From the NCBI RefSeq assembly GCF_003464165.1, contig NZ_QSEK01000024.1, positions 1 through 43,732 of the forward strand: DNA of 43,732 bases, given 5' to 3'. Of this stretch, positions 1-8,809 are shown one piece after another. Below the pieces are notes generated by a model that saw only the letters and a program-made list of their open reading frames with translations, ran no database searches and was not told the DNA's origin. Positions within the stretch are counted from its first letter, which is position 1; every line of letters begins with the position of its first letter. The DNA is from Eubacterium sp. AM49-13BH (lineage in GTDB: Bacteria > Bacillota > Clostridia > Lachnospirales > Lachnospiraceae). The position numbers and the translations under genes are program-made.

Positions 1-44
1 GAAAAAGGGAGCGAAGAAGCTCACGCTTCCTCACTCCCTTTTTC
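1..44 (-). terminator. Rho-independent terminator of ssrA, probably bidirectional
   Basis: On the minus strand a 19-bp, nearly perfect stem closes on a GTGA loop. It starts with an A-run and ends in a T-run, so it could work in both directions. It begins 4 nt after the mature 3' end of the tmRNA. Confidence 0.85.
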
Positions 45-47
45 CTA

Positions 48-383
48 TGGACCAGAGGGGAGTCGAACCCCTGTCCGAAAACCCATTCCCTGTTCTTCTA
101 CTATCATAGTTGATTGTTTAACATTCCCTCCGGTACACGGGAATCAACACCCTTGCACCTTTAGTAGCTTCATGATACGACCAGCATCTCAAAGCTTTGA
201 TACTGTCGTTTCCTACATGTTCGAAGCCTGGGTCTTAAAGTGTAGGTGCTTTAAGTCAGACTGCTGCAATTAGGCAGCGTATGCTAAATTATCGTTAGCG
301 TTTATATTTAAGTTTGGATTTTGACGCTTTCCTGCGGATAGCTTCACCAGCTTCAAGATCCCCGTCGAAACCTTTACTAGCCC
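48..383 (-). ncRNA. ssrA: tmRNA (transfer-messenger RNA)
   Basis: tmRNA rescues stalled ribosomes together with SmpB and tags the unfinished protein for proteolysis. The tRNA-like half is visible: 5' GGGCTAG pairs with 3' CTGGTCC, followed by discriminator A at 48. The T arm AGGGG-TTCGACT-CCCCT lies just before the 3' end, and the conserved GGTTTCGACGGGG block sits near the 5' end. CCA is not encoded. The tag frame ends at 270-299 and encodes ANDNLAYAA followed by TAA; in that frame the preceding residues are NLNIN, and I cannot fix the resume codon by eye. The gene sits next to smpB, as is usual, and has its own promoter and terminator. Confidence 0.95.
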
Positions 384-411
384 GTGTGTAAGCAGCTTTA
401 TCTGCCTATTT

Positions 412-440
412 ATATTAACATTGGCATAATGCCAAGTCAA
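412..440 (-). promoter_or_regulatory. ssrA promoter with a palindrome in its spacer
   Basis: Minus strand: -35 TTGACT (435-440), 17-nt spacer, -10 TAATAT (412-417). The spacer and the end of the -35 box contain the 15-nt palindrome TTGGCATTATGCCAA (421-435). The mature tmRNA 5' end at 383 leaves a leader of about 20 nt that RNase P would remove. Confidence 0.75.
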
Positions 441-472
441 TGAACTTGTTATTCAAAACTGATAAAATATTT

Positions 473-955
473 CTAAAATCTGAGATTCTTGTTCTTGAAT
501 TCCTTCTGTGCATCTCTTATCTGGTCTTTCTTTGCAATAGAATCTCTCTTGTCAAAGTTCTTCTTACCTTTTCCAAGACCTATTTCCATCTTCACCTTTC
601 CCTCTTTCAGATATACCTGAAGCGGAACAAGTGTGTATCCTTTAATTGTAAGTTCACCTGTAAGCTTATTAATCTGATTCTTGTGAAGAAGCAGCTTTTT
701 AGGTCTTAAAGGATCTTTATTGAATATGTTTCCCTTCTCATATGGTGTAATATTCATACCTAATACATACACTTCACCATTCTCAATCTTAATGTAAGAT
801 TCCTTAATTGAGCACTTACCTGCTCTGATTGATTTAACCTCAGTGCCGTGAAGTACCATACCTGCCTCGTATTTTTCTTCTATAAAATAATCAAAATAAG
901 CTTTCTTATTGTTCGCTATAAGTCTGTTTCCTGATGCGCTTGTTTTTGATGCCAT
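473..955 (-). CDS. smpB: SsrA-binding protein SmpB
   Basis: SmpB binds the tRNA-like domain of tmRNA and delivers it to stalled ribosomes. The 160-aa product has the family's compact beta-barrel sequence ([29 protein letters not shown] near the start, in pieces NKKAYFDY and GTEVKS) and a basic C-terminal tail rich in Lys/Arg. I chose the ATG at 955 (MASK...) over the ATG 12 nt upstream because GGAG stands 6 nt before it. The gene begins 18 nt after the rnr stop and is followed by ssrA, so rnr-smpB is likely one transcript with ssrA separately promoted. Length is normal for the family. Confidence 0.96.
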   Translation of the reverse strand: MASKTSASGNRLIANNKKAYFDYFIEEKYEAGMVLHGTEVKSIRAGKCSIKESYIKIENGEVYVLGMNITPYEKGNIFNKDPLRPKKLLLHKNQINKLTGELTIKGYTLVPLQVYLKEGKVKMEIGLGKGKKNFDKRDSIAKKDQIRDAQKEFKNKNLRF

Positions 956-973
956 GTCAGTCTCCATTCTATT

Positions 974-3094
974 CTATGCAAATGCAAAATCAATTGTTCT
1001 TAGTATCTTATCGGTGCCTATAACCACAACCTTAACCTTCTGTCCAAGCTTATAACTTCTGTTTCCAAGTTCTCCTATCATCTCATAGTGTTCCTCGTCA
1101 AATGTATAGAAGCCTTTCATATTATTGACAGAAACCATGCCCTCGATAGTGTTTGGAAGTTCAACATATACGCCCCACGCGGTAACACCCGAAACAACTC
1201 CGTCAAATGTTTCTCCGACAAACTGTTCCATATACTCAGCCATCTTAAGCTTGTCTGTATCTCTTTCAGCGTCTGCCGCGCGTCGCTCCATCGCACTTGT
1301 CTGGACAGCAACATCCGGTAATATTGCATCATAATGGTCAGCTCTCTTAGGACTTAAACCTCCGTGAAGATTCTCCTTGATAATTCTGTGAATCTGGAGA
1401 TCAGGATATCTTCTGATAGGCGATGTGAAATGACAGTAATACTTGGCAGCAAGTCCAAAATGTCCTACACATTCAGTAGTATACTTTGCCTTCTTCATAG
1501 AGCGGAGTGTCAGTCTGCTTATAAGATTCTCAGCGTCAGAACCTTCTATCTCTGAAAGAAGCTTCTGAATCTCCTTAGGTCTTAAATCATCAGTAAGTCT
1601 TAATGTATAACCGAAGTTATTAATAAACGTGGCTAACTTACGCATTTTCTCTGGATCAGGATTCTCATGAGTTCTATATAGAAATGGCATATCCTGCCAG
1701 AAATAATCCTCTGCAACAGTCTCATTAGCAGCAAGCATGAAATCCTCAATAATCTTAGTTGCTACATTTCTGTCATACGGCTTAATATCAGTCGGGTGGC
1801 CATTCTCGTCAAGTATAATCTTACTTTCAGGGAAATCAAAATCAACCGAACCTCTTGCAAATCTCTTCTTTCTAAGAAGCTCCGCAGCCTCCTCCATCAT
1901 ATGAAACATTGGAACAAGCTCTTTATACTTCATAATTTCATTAGTATCATTATCTACAAGAATCTTTTTTACACTTGTATAGCTCATCCTTCTGTCTACA
2001 TTAATAACAGTTTCACATATTCTGTGTCCTACAATATTGCCTTTTTCATCAATATCCATAAGGCAGCTTAGTGCAAGCCTGTCCTCACCCTGATTAAGTG
2101 AGCATATACCGTTAGACAGCTTGTGCGGAATCATAGGAATAACACGGTCTACAAGATAAACGCTTGTACCTCTCTTAAGTGCTTCTTTATCAAGTGCGCT
2201 TCCCTCTGTAACATAATGGCTTACATCTGCAATGTGGACACCCAGATGATATACAGGACCTTCTTTCGAGATAGATACAGCATCATCTAAATCCTTCGCA
2301 TCCTCACCATCTATAGTAACCATCTGCACATTTCTTAAATCAACTCTTCCAGCCTTATCCTTCTCACTGACAATATCAGGAATATCATTAAGTGCCTTCT
2401 TAACTGATTCAGGGAACTCCACTGGTAAATCATATGCCTTGATGATAGACATTATGTCCACGCCCGGATCATCTATATGTCCAAGTACTTCTGTAACCTT
2501 TCCCTGTGGATTCTTACTCTGGCTGCCGTAATCACTTATAGAAGCAACTACCTTAGAACCTTCAACCGCTCCATTCATGAATTCCTGCGGTATAAATATA
2601 TCACAGTTAATCTTGGCATTATCAGGAATAACAAAACCATACGTTCTGTTCTTCTGGAATGTTCCAACAACTTCCTTAACCTCATGCTCAAGAATGGCAA
2701 CAATCTTACCTTCAGCCCTCTTACCGCCATTCTTCTCAGTAGTTATCACAACCTTGACTTTATCATGATAGAAAGCATTCATCGTGTCATTAGCCTTGAC
2801 AAATATATCATCTTCCCTATCAGGTATTACTACAAAGCCAAATCCCCTGCTTGTGCTTTCAAATGTTCCAACAAGTGCTACATTTTCAGGCTTCATATAC
2901 TTACCCTTCTTTGATACACCTATTGTTCCATCTGCAACAAGACTGTCAAGCACTTCCATAAGCTCTGAACGCTTAGCTTTAGGAATATCGAGAAGCATAG
3001 CGATTTCTTTAGCTTTCATTGGAACATACAGTTCATTATTAAGAATCATATCAGCAAGCATCTGTCTTCGCTGTTTAAATATATCCTTCTCCAT
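974..3094 (-). CDS. rnr: Ribonuclease R (3'-5' exoribonuclease, RNB family)
   Basis: RNase R degrades structured RNA from the 3' end and works with tmRNA-SmpB on non-stop mRNAs. The 706-aa protein has an N-terminal winged-helix part (about 1-65), cold-shock OB folds (GTFESTSRGFGFV near 75), a catalytic RNB domain beginning near 250 with the metal-binding run GEDAKDLDDAV, and a C-terminal S1 domain (GVVSGVTAWGVYVELP, about 630-700). It ends shortly after the S1 domain, without the long Lys-rich tail of enterobacterial RNase R. The gene lies between secG and smpB, the common Firmicute order. Purine-rich AAGGG motifs precede the ATG, but spacing is not ideal. Confidence 0.97.
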   Translation of the reverse strand: MEKDIFKQRRQMLADMILNNELYVPMKAKEIAMLLDIPKAKRSELMEVLDSLVADGTIGVSKKGKYMKPENVALVGTFESTSRGFGFVVIPDREDDIFVKANDTMNAFYHDKVKVVITTEKNGGKRAEGKIVAILEHEVKEVVGTFQKNRTYGFVIPDNAKINCDIFIPQEFMNGAVEGSKVVASISDYGSQSKNPQGKVTEVLGHIDDPGVDIMSIIKAYDLPVEFPESVKKALNDIPDIVSEKDKAGRVDLRNVQMVTIDGEDAKDLDDAVSISKEGPVYHLGVHIADVSHYVTEGSALDKEALKRGTSVYLVDRVIPMIPHKLSNGICSLNQGEDRLALSCLMDIDEKGNIVGHRICETVINVDRRMSYTSVKKILVDNDTNEIMKYKELVPMFHMMEEAAELLRKKRFARGSVDFDFPESKIILDENGHPTDIKPYDRNVATKIIEDFMLAANETVAEDYFWQDMPFLYRTHENPDPEKMRKLATFINNFGYTLRLTDDLRPKEIQKLLSEIEGSDAENLISRLTLRSMKKAKYTTECVGHFGLAAKYYCHFTSPIRRYPDLQIHRIIKENLHGGLSPKRADHYDAILPDVAVQTSAMERRAADAERDTDKLKMAEYMEQFVGETFDGVVSGVTAWGVYVELPNTIEGMVSVNNMKGFYTFDEEHYEMIGELGNRSYKLGQKVKVVVIGTDKILRTIDFAFA

Positions 3095-3154
3095 ATCCCT
3101 TATATCCCTTTCTAACCATTAAATATACAGATTCTACCAGATTGCTCGTAAAAG

Positions 3155-3194
3155 CAAAAACACTCTTAAGAAATTATCCGTTTCTTAAGAGTGT
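3155..3194 (-). terminator. Hairpin terminator between secG and rnr
   Basis: A perfect 14-bp inverted repeat (ACACTCTTAAGAAA, 3160-3173, and its complement at 3181-3194) with a 7-nt loop is followed on the minus strand by TTTTTGCTTTT. It would end or attenuate secG transcription before rnr. Confidence 0.8.
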
Positions 3195-3201
3195 CCGTAA
3201 T

Positions 3202-3477
3202 TTAGAAATTAAAATTAAGTATAACTGCTATAACAACAAAAAGAATTACAAGAATCTTGGTTATCTTAACAAGCTTGCCTTCCATTGAACGGCCCTTGTT
3301 CTTACCCCAGTATGAATCAGCAGCACCACTAATTGTTCCTGACAATCCGTTCTGCTTACTTTCCTGCATAAGAATTATTATTGCTAAAGCTATACAAATT
3401 ACTACAAATACTCCCATTAAACCAATTCTTAATACATCTCCGACAGACATATGAAACAATGGAATTATCTTATTCAT
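3202..3477 (-). CDS. secG: Preprotein translocase subunit SecG
   Basis: SecG is the small membrane subunit of the SecYEG translocon. The 91-aa protein has two hydrophobic helices (about 12-34 and 70-90) flanking a cytosolic loop with the family pattern LMQESKQNGLSGTISGA...SYWGKNKGRS. I chose the ATG at 3477 because GAGG stands about 5 nt upstream; the longer open frame starts 24 nt earlier without a better site. A sigma-A-like promoter lies upstream and a terminator directly downstream. The place before rnr-smpB-ssrA is typical for Firmicutes. Confidence 0.93.
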   Translation of the reverse strand: MNKIIPLFHMSVGDVLRIGLMGVFVVICIALAIIILMQESKQNGLSGTISGAADSYWGKNKGRSMEGKLVKITKILVILFVVIAVILNFNF

Positions 3478-3544
3478 ACCATCCTCATTCCTGCGCATCA
3501 TGCGCTTTTTATTACATAATTATGCCAATACGGCAACATAGGTC

Positions 3545-3573
3545 ATTCTATCACAAATAAACATTTTGTGCAA
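3545..3573 (-). promoter_or_regulatory. Sigma-A-type promoter of secG
   Basis: Minus strand: -35 TTGCAC (3568-3573), 17-nt spacer, -10 TAGAAT (3545-3550). The roughly 60-nt leader contains a small GCGCAT/ATGCGC palindrome (3495-3507) just upstream of the ribosome binding site. Confidence 0.65.
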
Positions 3574-3605
3574 GAAAAATCAACAAATTAATTTCAACCC
3601 TTTGA

Positions 3606-5156
3606 TTAATTCTTCTTCACAAGAAGAGACTCGCCTGTCATCTCAACCGGTTTCTCAAGTCCCATAATTTCAATAAGTGTAGGAGCAATATCGCATAATC
3701 TTCCACCCTCACGAAGTGTATAATTCTCATCATAATTAACAAGAATGAATGGAACAGGGTTAGTTGTATGTGCTGTATGTGGAGCTCCTGTTTCGTAATC
3801 AATCATCTTCTCAGCATTTCCGTGGTCTGCGCAGATGAAGAGAACTCCGTCAACATCCTTTACTGCATCTACAGCCTTTCCAACAAGCTCATCAACCTTC
3901 TCTACAGCCTTGATTGCAGCTGGAATAACGCCTGTATGTCCAACCATATCAGGATTAGCGAAGTTGATAATAATAACATCATATTTGTCAGACTTTATAG
4001 CCTCAACTAAGTCCATACCTACTTCCGGAGCACTCATCTCTGGCTTTAAGTCATATGTTGCAACATCCTTAGGTGAGTTAACGAGTAATCTGAACTCATC
4101 AACATTAGGGTCTTCAACACCACCATTAAAGAAGAATGTAACATGTGCATATTTCTCTGTCTCAGCAAGTCTTAACTGCTTCTTTCCATGATTAGCGAGG
4201 AATTCACCAAATGTGTTCTTAATAATCTCTTTCTTGAATGCAACCTTCTTGTTAGGGATTGATTCATCATAATCCTTGAAACATACAAATGTTAATGGAA
4301 TAAATCCTGTCTTTCTTTCAAATCCTGTAAACTTATCATCGCAGAACGCTCTTGTCATCTCTCTTGCACGGTCTGGACGGAAGTTAAAGAATATAACAGA
4401 ATCATTAGCCTTAACTAATGAAAGTGGCTGACCATCTTTACAGATAACTGTTGGCTCAACGAATTCATCTGTCTTACCATTATCATATGACTCCTGAAGT
4501 GCCTGTGTAGCTGACTCGGCCTTAATGCCATCACCTGTTACAAGTGAATCATAAGCCTTTTCTACTCTGTCCCAGTTATTATCTCTGTCCATTGCATAGT
4601 AACGGCCTGATAAAGATGCGACCTTACCAACTCCTATTTCTGCCATCTTATTCTCAAGTGTCTCAACAAATCCCTTAGCTGAAGCTGGAGGTGTATCTCT
4701 TCCGTCGAGGAACGCATGAACATATACTTTAGACACTCCCTGCTGCTTTGCCATCTCTAAAAGTCCATATACATGGCTTAAATGACTGTGAACACCACCA
4801 TCTGATAAAAGTCCGAAAAGGTGAAGATCCGAATCATTCTTCTTGCAGTTCTCCATTGCCTCAAGTAATTCTTCGTTCTTAAAGAATGTACCATCTTCAA
4901 TGTCCTTAGTAATTCTTGTAAGATCCTGATAAATAATTCTACCAGCACCAATATTCATATGACCAACTTCTGAATTACCCATCTGTCCGTCTGGAAGACC
5001 TACAGCAAGTCCTGAAGCATATCCCTTCTGGAATGGGCATTCCTTCATAAGCTTATCCATAACAGGAGTGTTAGCCATAGCAATAGCATTACCCTCTGTT
5101 CTATCATTTAAACCATAACCATCAAGCACCATTAAAACTACTGGTTTTTTACTCAT
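3606..5156 (-). CDS. gpmI: 2,3-bisphosphoglycerate-independent phosphoglycerate mutase
   Basis: This Mn-dependent enzyme interconverts 3- and 2-phosphoglycerate in glycolysis. The 516-aa product starts MSKKPVVLMVLDGYGLN, with metal-binding D12, and carries the phosphoserine nucleophile S62 in GQMGNSEVGHMN and the C-terminal metal motif ADHGNAE. Length matches the family (about 510). The ATG at 5156 is preceded by AAAGGAG at good spacing; an upstream in-frame extension of 33 codons is not expected to be translated. It follows tpiA, pgk and gap in pathway order, but a terminator separates it from tpiA, so it may have its own promoter, which I could not place. Confidence 0.97.
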   Translation of the reverse strand: MSKKPVVLMVLDGYGLNDRTEGNAIAMANTPVMDKLMKECPFQKGYASGLAVGLPDGQMGNSEVGHMNIGAGRIIYQDLTRITKDIEDGTFFKNEELLEAMENCKKNDSDLHLFGLLSDGGVHSHLSHVYGLLEMAKQQGVSKVYVHAFLDGRDTPPASAKGFVETLENKMAEIGVGKVASLSGRYYAMDRDNNWDRVEKAYDSLVTGDGIKAESATQALQESYDNGKTDEFVEPTVICKDGQPLSLVKANDSVIFFNFRPDRAREMTRAFCDDKFTGFERKTGFIPLTFVCFKDYDESIPNKKVAFKKEIIKNTFGEFLANHGKKQLRLAETEKYAHVTFFFNGGVEDPNVDEFRLLVNSPKDVATYDLKPEMSAPEVGMDLVEAIKSDKYDVIIINFANPDMVGHTGVIPAAIKAVEKVDELVGKAVDAVKDVDGVLFICADHGNAEKMIDYETGAPHTAHTTNPVPFILVNYDENYTLREGGRLCDIAPTLIEIMGLEKPVEMTGESLLVKKN

Positions 5157-5216
5157 AATGTGATTCTCCTTTAAATGTATTCTAATTAATTGCCTATAGC
5201 ATGATAGCACATTTGT

Positions 5217-5267
5217 AAAAAAAATCAAAGACCTTGTCTTGAATATTATCATCAAAACAAGGTCTTT
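5217..5267 (-). terminator. Terminator after tpiA
   Basis: An inverted repeat (AAAGACCTTGT at 5227-5237 and ACAAGGTCTTT near 5257-5267) forms a stem of about 16 bp on the minus strand, followed by an 8-T run (5217-5224). Confidence 0.8.
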
Positions 5268-5277
5268 TCATGCTTAT

Positions 5278-6027
5278 TTACTTATTATAATTAACTATAT
5301 CCGCAAAATCCGGCTTGAGACTTGCACCTCCTACCAGTCCTCCGTCAATGTCAGGCTGGGCAAAAAGCTCTGCTGCGTTAGAAGCGTTAACACTCCCGCC
5401 ATAAAGAATCCTTATCTGATCTGCTGTTTCTTTATCATATAACTCTTCAAATACAGTTCTTATGAATCCGCATACTTCCTGCGCCTGCGCTGTAGTTGCA
5501 ACCTTTCCTGTTCCAATAGCCCAGATTGGCTCATAAGCAACTATTGTATGAAGAACCTGCTCTTTAGTAACACCAACATATGCTTCTACTATCTGTTCTT
5601 TAATGAAATCAAGCGTAATCCCTTTTTCTCTCTGTTCAAGTGTCTCTCCACAACAAAGAATTGGAATAATGTCATGTTCAAGAGCTTTATGAAGCTTAAG
5701 ATTAAGAACTGTATTGCTTTCGTTAAAGTACATTCTTCTTTCTGAATGTCCTATAATAACATGGCTTACACCCGCATCAACAAGCATCTCTGGCGATAAT
5801 TCACCGGTAAATGCTCCTTTCTCCTGATAATATACATTCTCTGCTCCAATATGTATATTAGATCCTTTCACTGCCTCCACTACAGGTACTATGTCAATTG
5901 ATGGCACACAGAACACAACATCAACATCCGGATTATTAACATTCGGTTTCAATTCAGTAACAAGCTTAACTGCCTGGCTTGGTGTCATATTCATCTTCCA
6001 ATTGCCTGCTATTACTTTTCTTCTCAT
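5278..6027 (-). CDS. tpiA: Triosephosphate isomerase
   Basis: Interconverts dihydroxyacetone phosphate and glyceraldehyde 3-phosphate. The 249-aa product shows every hallmark: N9/K11 in AGNWKMN, catalytic H94 in IIGHSERR, catalytic E166 in [12 protein letters not shown], and the phosphate-binding ILYGGSV and GGLVGGASL loops. The ATG at 6027 has GGGGAGG 6 nt upstream and gives the usual N-terminus [13 protein letters not shown]; the in-frame codon five residues earlier is not preferred. It is cytosolic and has its own predicted promoter between pgk and tpiA. Confidence 0.98.
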   Translation of the reverse strand: MRRKVIAGNWKMNMTPSQAVKLVTELKPNVNNPDVDVVFCVPSIDIVPVVEAVKGSNIHIGAENVYYQEKGAFTGELSPEMLVDAGVSHVIIGHSERRMYFNESNTVLNLKLHKALEHDIIPILCCGETLEQREKGITLDFIKEQIVEAYVGVTKEQVLHTIVAYEPIWAIGTGKVATTAQAQEVCGFIRTVFEELYDKETADQIRILYGGSVNASNAAELFAQPDIDGGLVGGASLKPDFADIVNYNK

Positions 6028-6117
6028 TCTACGCCTCCCCACAGGAAATAATCCATAATAACATATATATGGACAATCCTATTAAATTATTCCGATATAA
6101 CTATCCTAGTAAAATAA

Positions 6118-6146
6118 ATAATAGCATACTTTGGTACATATTTCAA
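6118..6146 (-). promoter_or_regulatory. Sigma-A-type promoter of tpiA
   Basis: Minus strand: -35 TTGAAA (6141-6146), 17-nt spacer, -10 TATTAT (6118-6123), about 90 nt before the tpiA start. It suggests that tpiA is expressed apart from pgk. Confidence 0.6.
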
Positions 6147-6172
6147 GTATAGATTGTGAAATAAATAACAAA

Positions 6173-6206
6173 ATCCAGGCCTTACTTAATAAAATAAGGT
6201 CTGGAT
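6173..6206 (-). terminator. Probable terminator after pgk
   Basis: ATCCAGGCCTTA (6173-6184) is nearly complementary to TAAGGTCTGGAT (6195-6206). On the minus strand the hairpin has one A-C mismatch and is followed by an interrupted T-rich stretch (ATTTTGTTATTT), so it is weaker than its neighbours. Confidence 0.55.
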
Positions 6207-6242
6207 GAAAATATTATTATATAACTATGTCAGTAAAATTAA

Positions 6243-7436
6243 TTACTTATCGTTAGCTGCAACTACACCTGGAAGTTCCTTACCTTCAAGGAATTCAAGA
6301 GATGCTCCACCACCTGTAGAGATGTGTGTCATCTTATCTCCAAATCCTAAGTTGTTAACAGCAGCTGCTGAATCACCACCACCAATGATTGTTGTAGCAT
6401 CTTTAAGCTGTGCAAGTTCTTCTGCAACAGCAATTGTTCCTGCTGCGAAATTAGGGAATTCAAATACTCCCATTGGTCCATTCCATACTACAGTCTTAGC
6501 ATCCTTTAAAGCTTCCTTGTAAAGTTCACATGTCTTAGGTCCAATATCCATACCCATGTCGTCATCTGCCTGATGTCCTGCTTCTACAACATGTGAAGGA
6601 GCATCATTGCTGAATTCCTTAGAAACAACTGTATCGATAGGAATAAGCATTTTAACACCCTTTTCTTCAGCCTTCTTCATCATATCCTTAGCATAATCAA
6701 GATAATCATCCTCTACTAATGACTGACCTACATTACCACCATGTGCTTTCTGGAATGTATAAGACATACCACCACCGATAATAAGTGTGTCAACCTTATC
6801 AAGAAGATTATTGATAACTGAAATCTTAGAAGAAACCTTTGAACCACCAAGAATTGCAACGAAAGGTCTTACAGGATTATTAACTGCATTTCCAAGGAAA
6901 TCAATTTCCTTCTGCATAAGGTATCCAACAACAGCTGTATCAACATACTGTGTAACACCTACATTAGAACAATGCGCTCTGTGAGCTGTACCAAATGCAT
7001 CATTAACAAATACATCTGCAATAGAAGCTAAATCCTTAGAAAATGCTTCACCATTCTTAGTCTCTTCTGGTCTGAATCTTGTATTTTCAAGAAGAATAAC
7101 ATCTCCATCATTCATTGCAGCAACAGCTGCTCTTGCATTATCGCCTACAACAGTATCATCTGCTGCAAACTTAACTTCCTGACCAAGAAGTTCTGAAAGT
7201 CTCTTTGCAACTGGAGCAAGAGAAAATGCAGCATCTGGTCCCTTTGGCTTTCCAAGATGTGAACAAAGAATAACCTTTCCTCCATCAGCAATAAGCTTCT
7301 TGATTGTTGGAAGAGCAGCTACAAGTCTTGTTTCATCTGTAATTCTGCTTCCATCTAAAGGTACATTAAAATCGCATCTGCATAATACTCTTTTGCCCTT
7401 TACATTGATATCATCAATAGACTTTTTATTAAGCAT
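6243..7436 (-). CDS. pgk: Phosphoglycerate kinase
   Basis: Transfers phosphate from 1,3-bisphosphoglycerate to ADP, the first ATP-yielding step of glycolysis. The 397-aa protein has the N-terminal substrate motif [14 protein letters not shown], the HLGKPKGP loop, ENTRFRPEE, and the C-terminal nucleotide motif [11 protein letters not shown] followed by [15 protein letters not shown]. Length is normal for bacterial PGK. The ATG at 7436 has GGAGG 8 nt upstream. It follows gap after a strong terminator, so it depends on readthrough or on an unrecognised promoter. Confidence 0.98.
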   Translation of the reverse strand: MLNKKSIDDINVKGKRVLCRCDFNVPLDGSRITDETRLVAALPTIKKLIADGGKVILCSHLGKPKGPDAAFSLAPVAKRLSELLGQEVKFAADDTVVGDNARAAVAAMNDGDVILLENTRFRPEETKNGEAFSKDLASIADVFVNDAFGTAHRAHCSNVGVTQYVDTAVVGYLMQKEIDFLGNAVNNPVRPFVAILGGSKVSSKISVINNLLDKVDTLIIGGGMSYTFQKAHGGNVGQSLVEDDYLDYAKDMMKKAEEKGVKMLIPIDTVVSKEFSNDAPSHVVEAGHQADDDMGMDIGPKTCELYKEALKDAKTVVWNGPMGVFEFPNFAAGTIAVAEELAQLKDATTIIGGGDSAAAVNNLGFGDKMTHISTGGGASLEFLEGKELPGVVAANDK

Positions 7437-7483
7437 ATTAATATCCTCCATATAATACATAAAATAGCTACATATACAGCTTT

Positions 7484-7518
7484 ATAAAAAACCGGAGAAT
7501 AGTCATACCATTCTCCGG
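7484..7518 (-). terminator. Terminator after gap
   Basis: CCGGAGAAT (7492-7500) pairs with ATTCTCCGG (7510-7518) across a 9-nt loop. On the minus strand it is followed by TTTTTT, giving a canonical intrinsic terminator in the gap-pgk interval. Confidence 0.85.
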
Positions 7519-7536
7519 CAAAAACAATCTAAATGA

Positions 7537-8565
7537 TTAGTTTAATTCAGCGAAGTACTTAATTGTTCTAACCATCTGGCTTGTGTATGAGTTCTCATTA
7601 TCATACCAAGAAACAACCTGAACCTGGCAGCCACCGTTTGGAAGTTCATTAACCATTGTCTGAGTAGCATCAAATAATGAACCAAATCTCATACCAACGA
7701 TATCGCTAGATACAATCTGCTCTGTATTGTAACCGAATGACTCTGTTGCAGCAGCCTTCATAGCAGCATTAACTTCATCAACTGTAACCTTCTTAGCAAC
7801 TACAGCATTAAGAATTGTTGTAGAACCTGTAGGTGTTGGAACTCTCTGAGCAGCTCCAATAAGCTTTCCGTTAAGTTCTGGGATAACAAGACCAATAGCC
7901 TTAGCAGCACCTGTTGAGTTAGGAACGATGTTGCAAGCACCTGCTCTAGATCTTCTTAAATCACCCTTTCTCTGTGGTCCATCAAGAATCATCTGATCAC
8001 CTGTGTAAGCATGAATTGTACACATAATACCTGACTCGATTGTTGCACAATCGTTAAGTGCCTTAGCCATAGGAGCTAAGCAGTTTGTTGTACAAGAAGC
8101 AGCTGAGATAATCTGATCATCTGCTGTAAGTGTCTCATGGTTTACATTGTAAACGATAGTCTTAAGGTCGTTTCCAGCTGGAGCTGAGATAACTACCTTC
8201 TTAGCACCTGCATTAATATGAGCCTGTGCCTTAGCCTTAGATGTATAGAATCCTGAACACTCAAGAACTACATCAACGCCAATCTCTCCCCATGGGCAGT
8301 TATTAGCATCTGGCTCTTTGTAAATCTTGATAGTCTTGCCTTTAACTGTGATTGTACCAGCCTCATCATCAGCTGTTACCTGATCTTCCTCACCGAAGTT
8401 AACATATCTTCCCTGTGATGAGTCATACTTTAAAAGATGAGCAAGCATCTTAGGGCTTGTTAAATCGTTAATAGCAACTACCTCATATCCTTCTGCACCA
8501 AACATCTGTCTGAATGCAAGTCTACCGATACGACCAAAACCATTGATTGCAACTTTTACTGACAT
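7537..8565 (-). CDS. gap: Glyceraldehyde-3-phosphate dehydrogenase (NAD type)
   Basis: Oxidises and phosphorylates glyceraldehyde 3-phosphate. The 342-aa protein begins with the Rossmann motif [12 protein letters not shown], keeps an Asp at position 34 (AINDLT) typical of NAD preference, and carries catalytic C158 in [12 protein letters not shown] with its partner His in HAYTGDQ. The C-terminal [13 protein letters not shown] block is present. AGGAGG lies 10 nt before the ATG. It heads the glycolytic block. Two tandem repeats lie upstream of its promoter and could be binding sites for a regulator; no CggR-like gene is seen in the window. Confidence 0.98.
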   Translation of the reverse strand: MSVKVAINGFGRIGRLAFRQMFGAEGYEVVAINDLTSPKMLAHLLKYDSSQGRYVNFGEEDQVTADDEAGTITVKGKTIKIYKEPDANNCPWGEIGVDVVLECSGFYTSKAKAQAHINAGAKKVVISAPAGNDLKTIVYNVNHETLTADDQIISAASCTTNCLAPMAKALNDCATIESGIMCTIHAYTGDQMILDGPQRKGDLRRSRAGACNIVPNSTGAAKAIGLVIPELNGKLIGAAQRVPTPTGSTTILNAVVAKKVTVDEVNAAMKAAATESFGYNTEQIVSSDIVGMRFGSLFDATQTMVNELPNGGCQVQVVSWYDNENSYTSQMVRTIKYFAELN

Positions 8566-8591
8566 AAAAACAATTCCTCCTAAAATGAATT

Positions 8592-8619
8592 TTTATAACA
8601 TAGTTTGTTAAAATTTCAA
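8592..8619 (-). promoter_or_regulatory. Probable promoter of gap
   Basis: Minus strand: -35 TTGAAA (8614-8619), 16-nt spacer, -10 TATAAA (8592-8597), about 27 nt before the gap start codon. It lies downstream of the tandem repeats at 8705-8760. Confidence 0.55.
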
Positions 8620-8704
8620 CTACCGTGTATTTTACATAAGAAGAAGCAAAATATCAAGGCTTTCTTCCCAATTTTTACATTTTTGCACTTTTTTCAATAA
8701 TAAC

Positions 8705-8760
8705 TCATTATCAATTAGTCATTTTGACGAAATCATTATCAATTAGTCATTTTGACGAAA
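8705..8760 (+). repeat. Two perfect tandem 28-nt repeats upstream of gap
   Basis: Copies at 8705-8732 and 8733-8760 are identical and directly adjacent. Each contains the dyad GTCATTTTGAC, and the dyads recur every 28 nt, somewhat under three helical turns. They lie between the Na/Pi transporter stop and the gap promoter. Repeated dyads upstream of a promoter fit operator or activator sites, but no regulator can be named from the sequence. Confidence 0.85.
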
Positions 8761-8809
8761 TCTTAACAAATTCTGTATCCAATATTGTTTACTTAACACT
8801 AATCTCTGC

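Noticed and set aside
440..709. An 89-codon plus-strand frame at the 3' end of smpB
   Set aside because: Antisense to smpB and overlapping the ssrA promoter; no support.
2477..3122. Open frames of 112-145 codons on the plus strand
   Set aside because: Antisense to rnr, with low-complexity Ser/Ile-rich translations and no start signals.
3577..3610. A weak AATTAAT/ATTAATT hairpin after gpmI
   Set aside because: The stem is only 7 AT pairs and includes the stop codon; the T-rich run is interrupted, so I do not call it a terminator.
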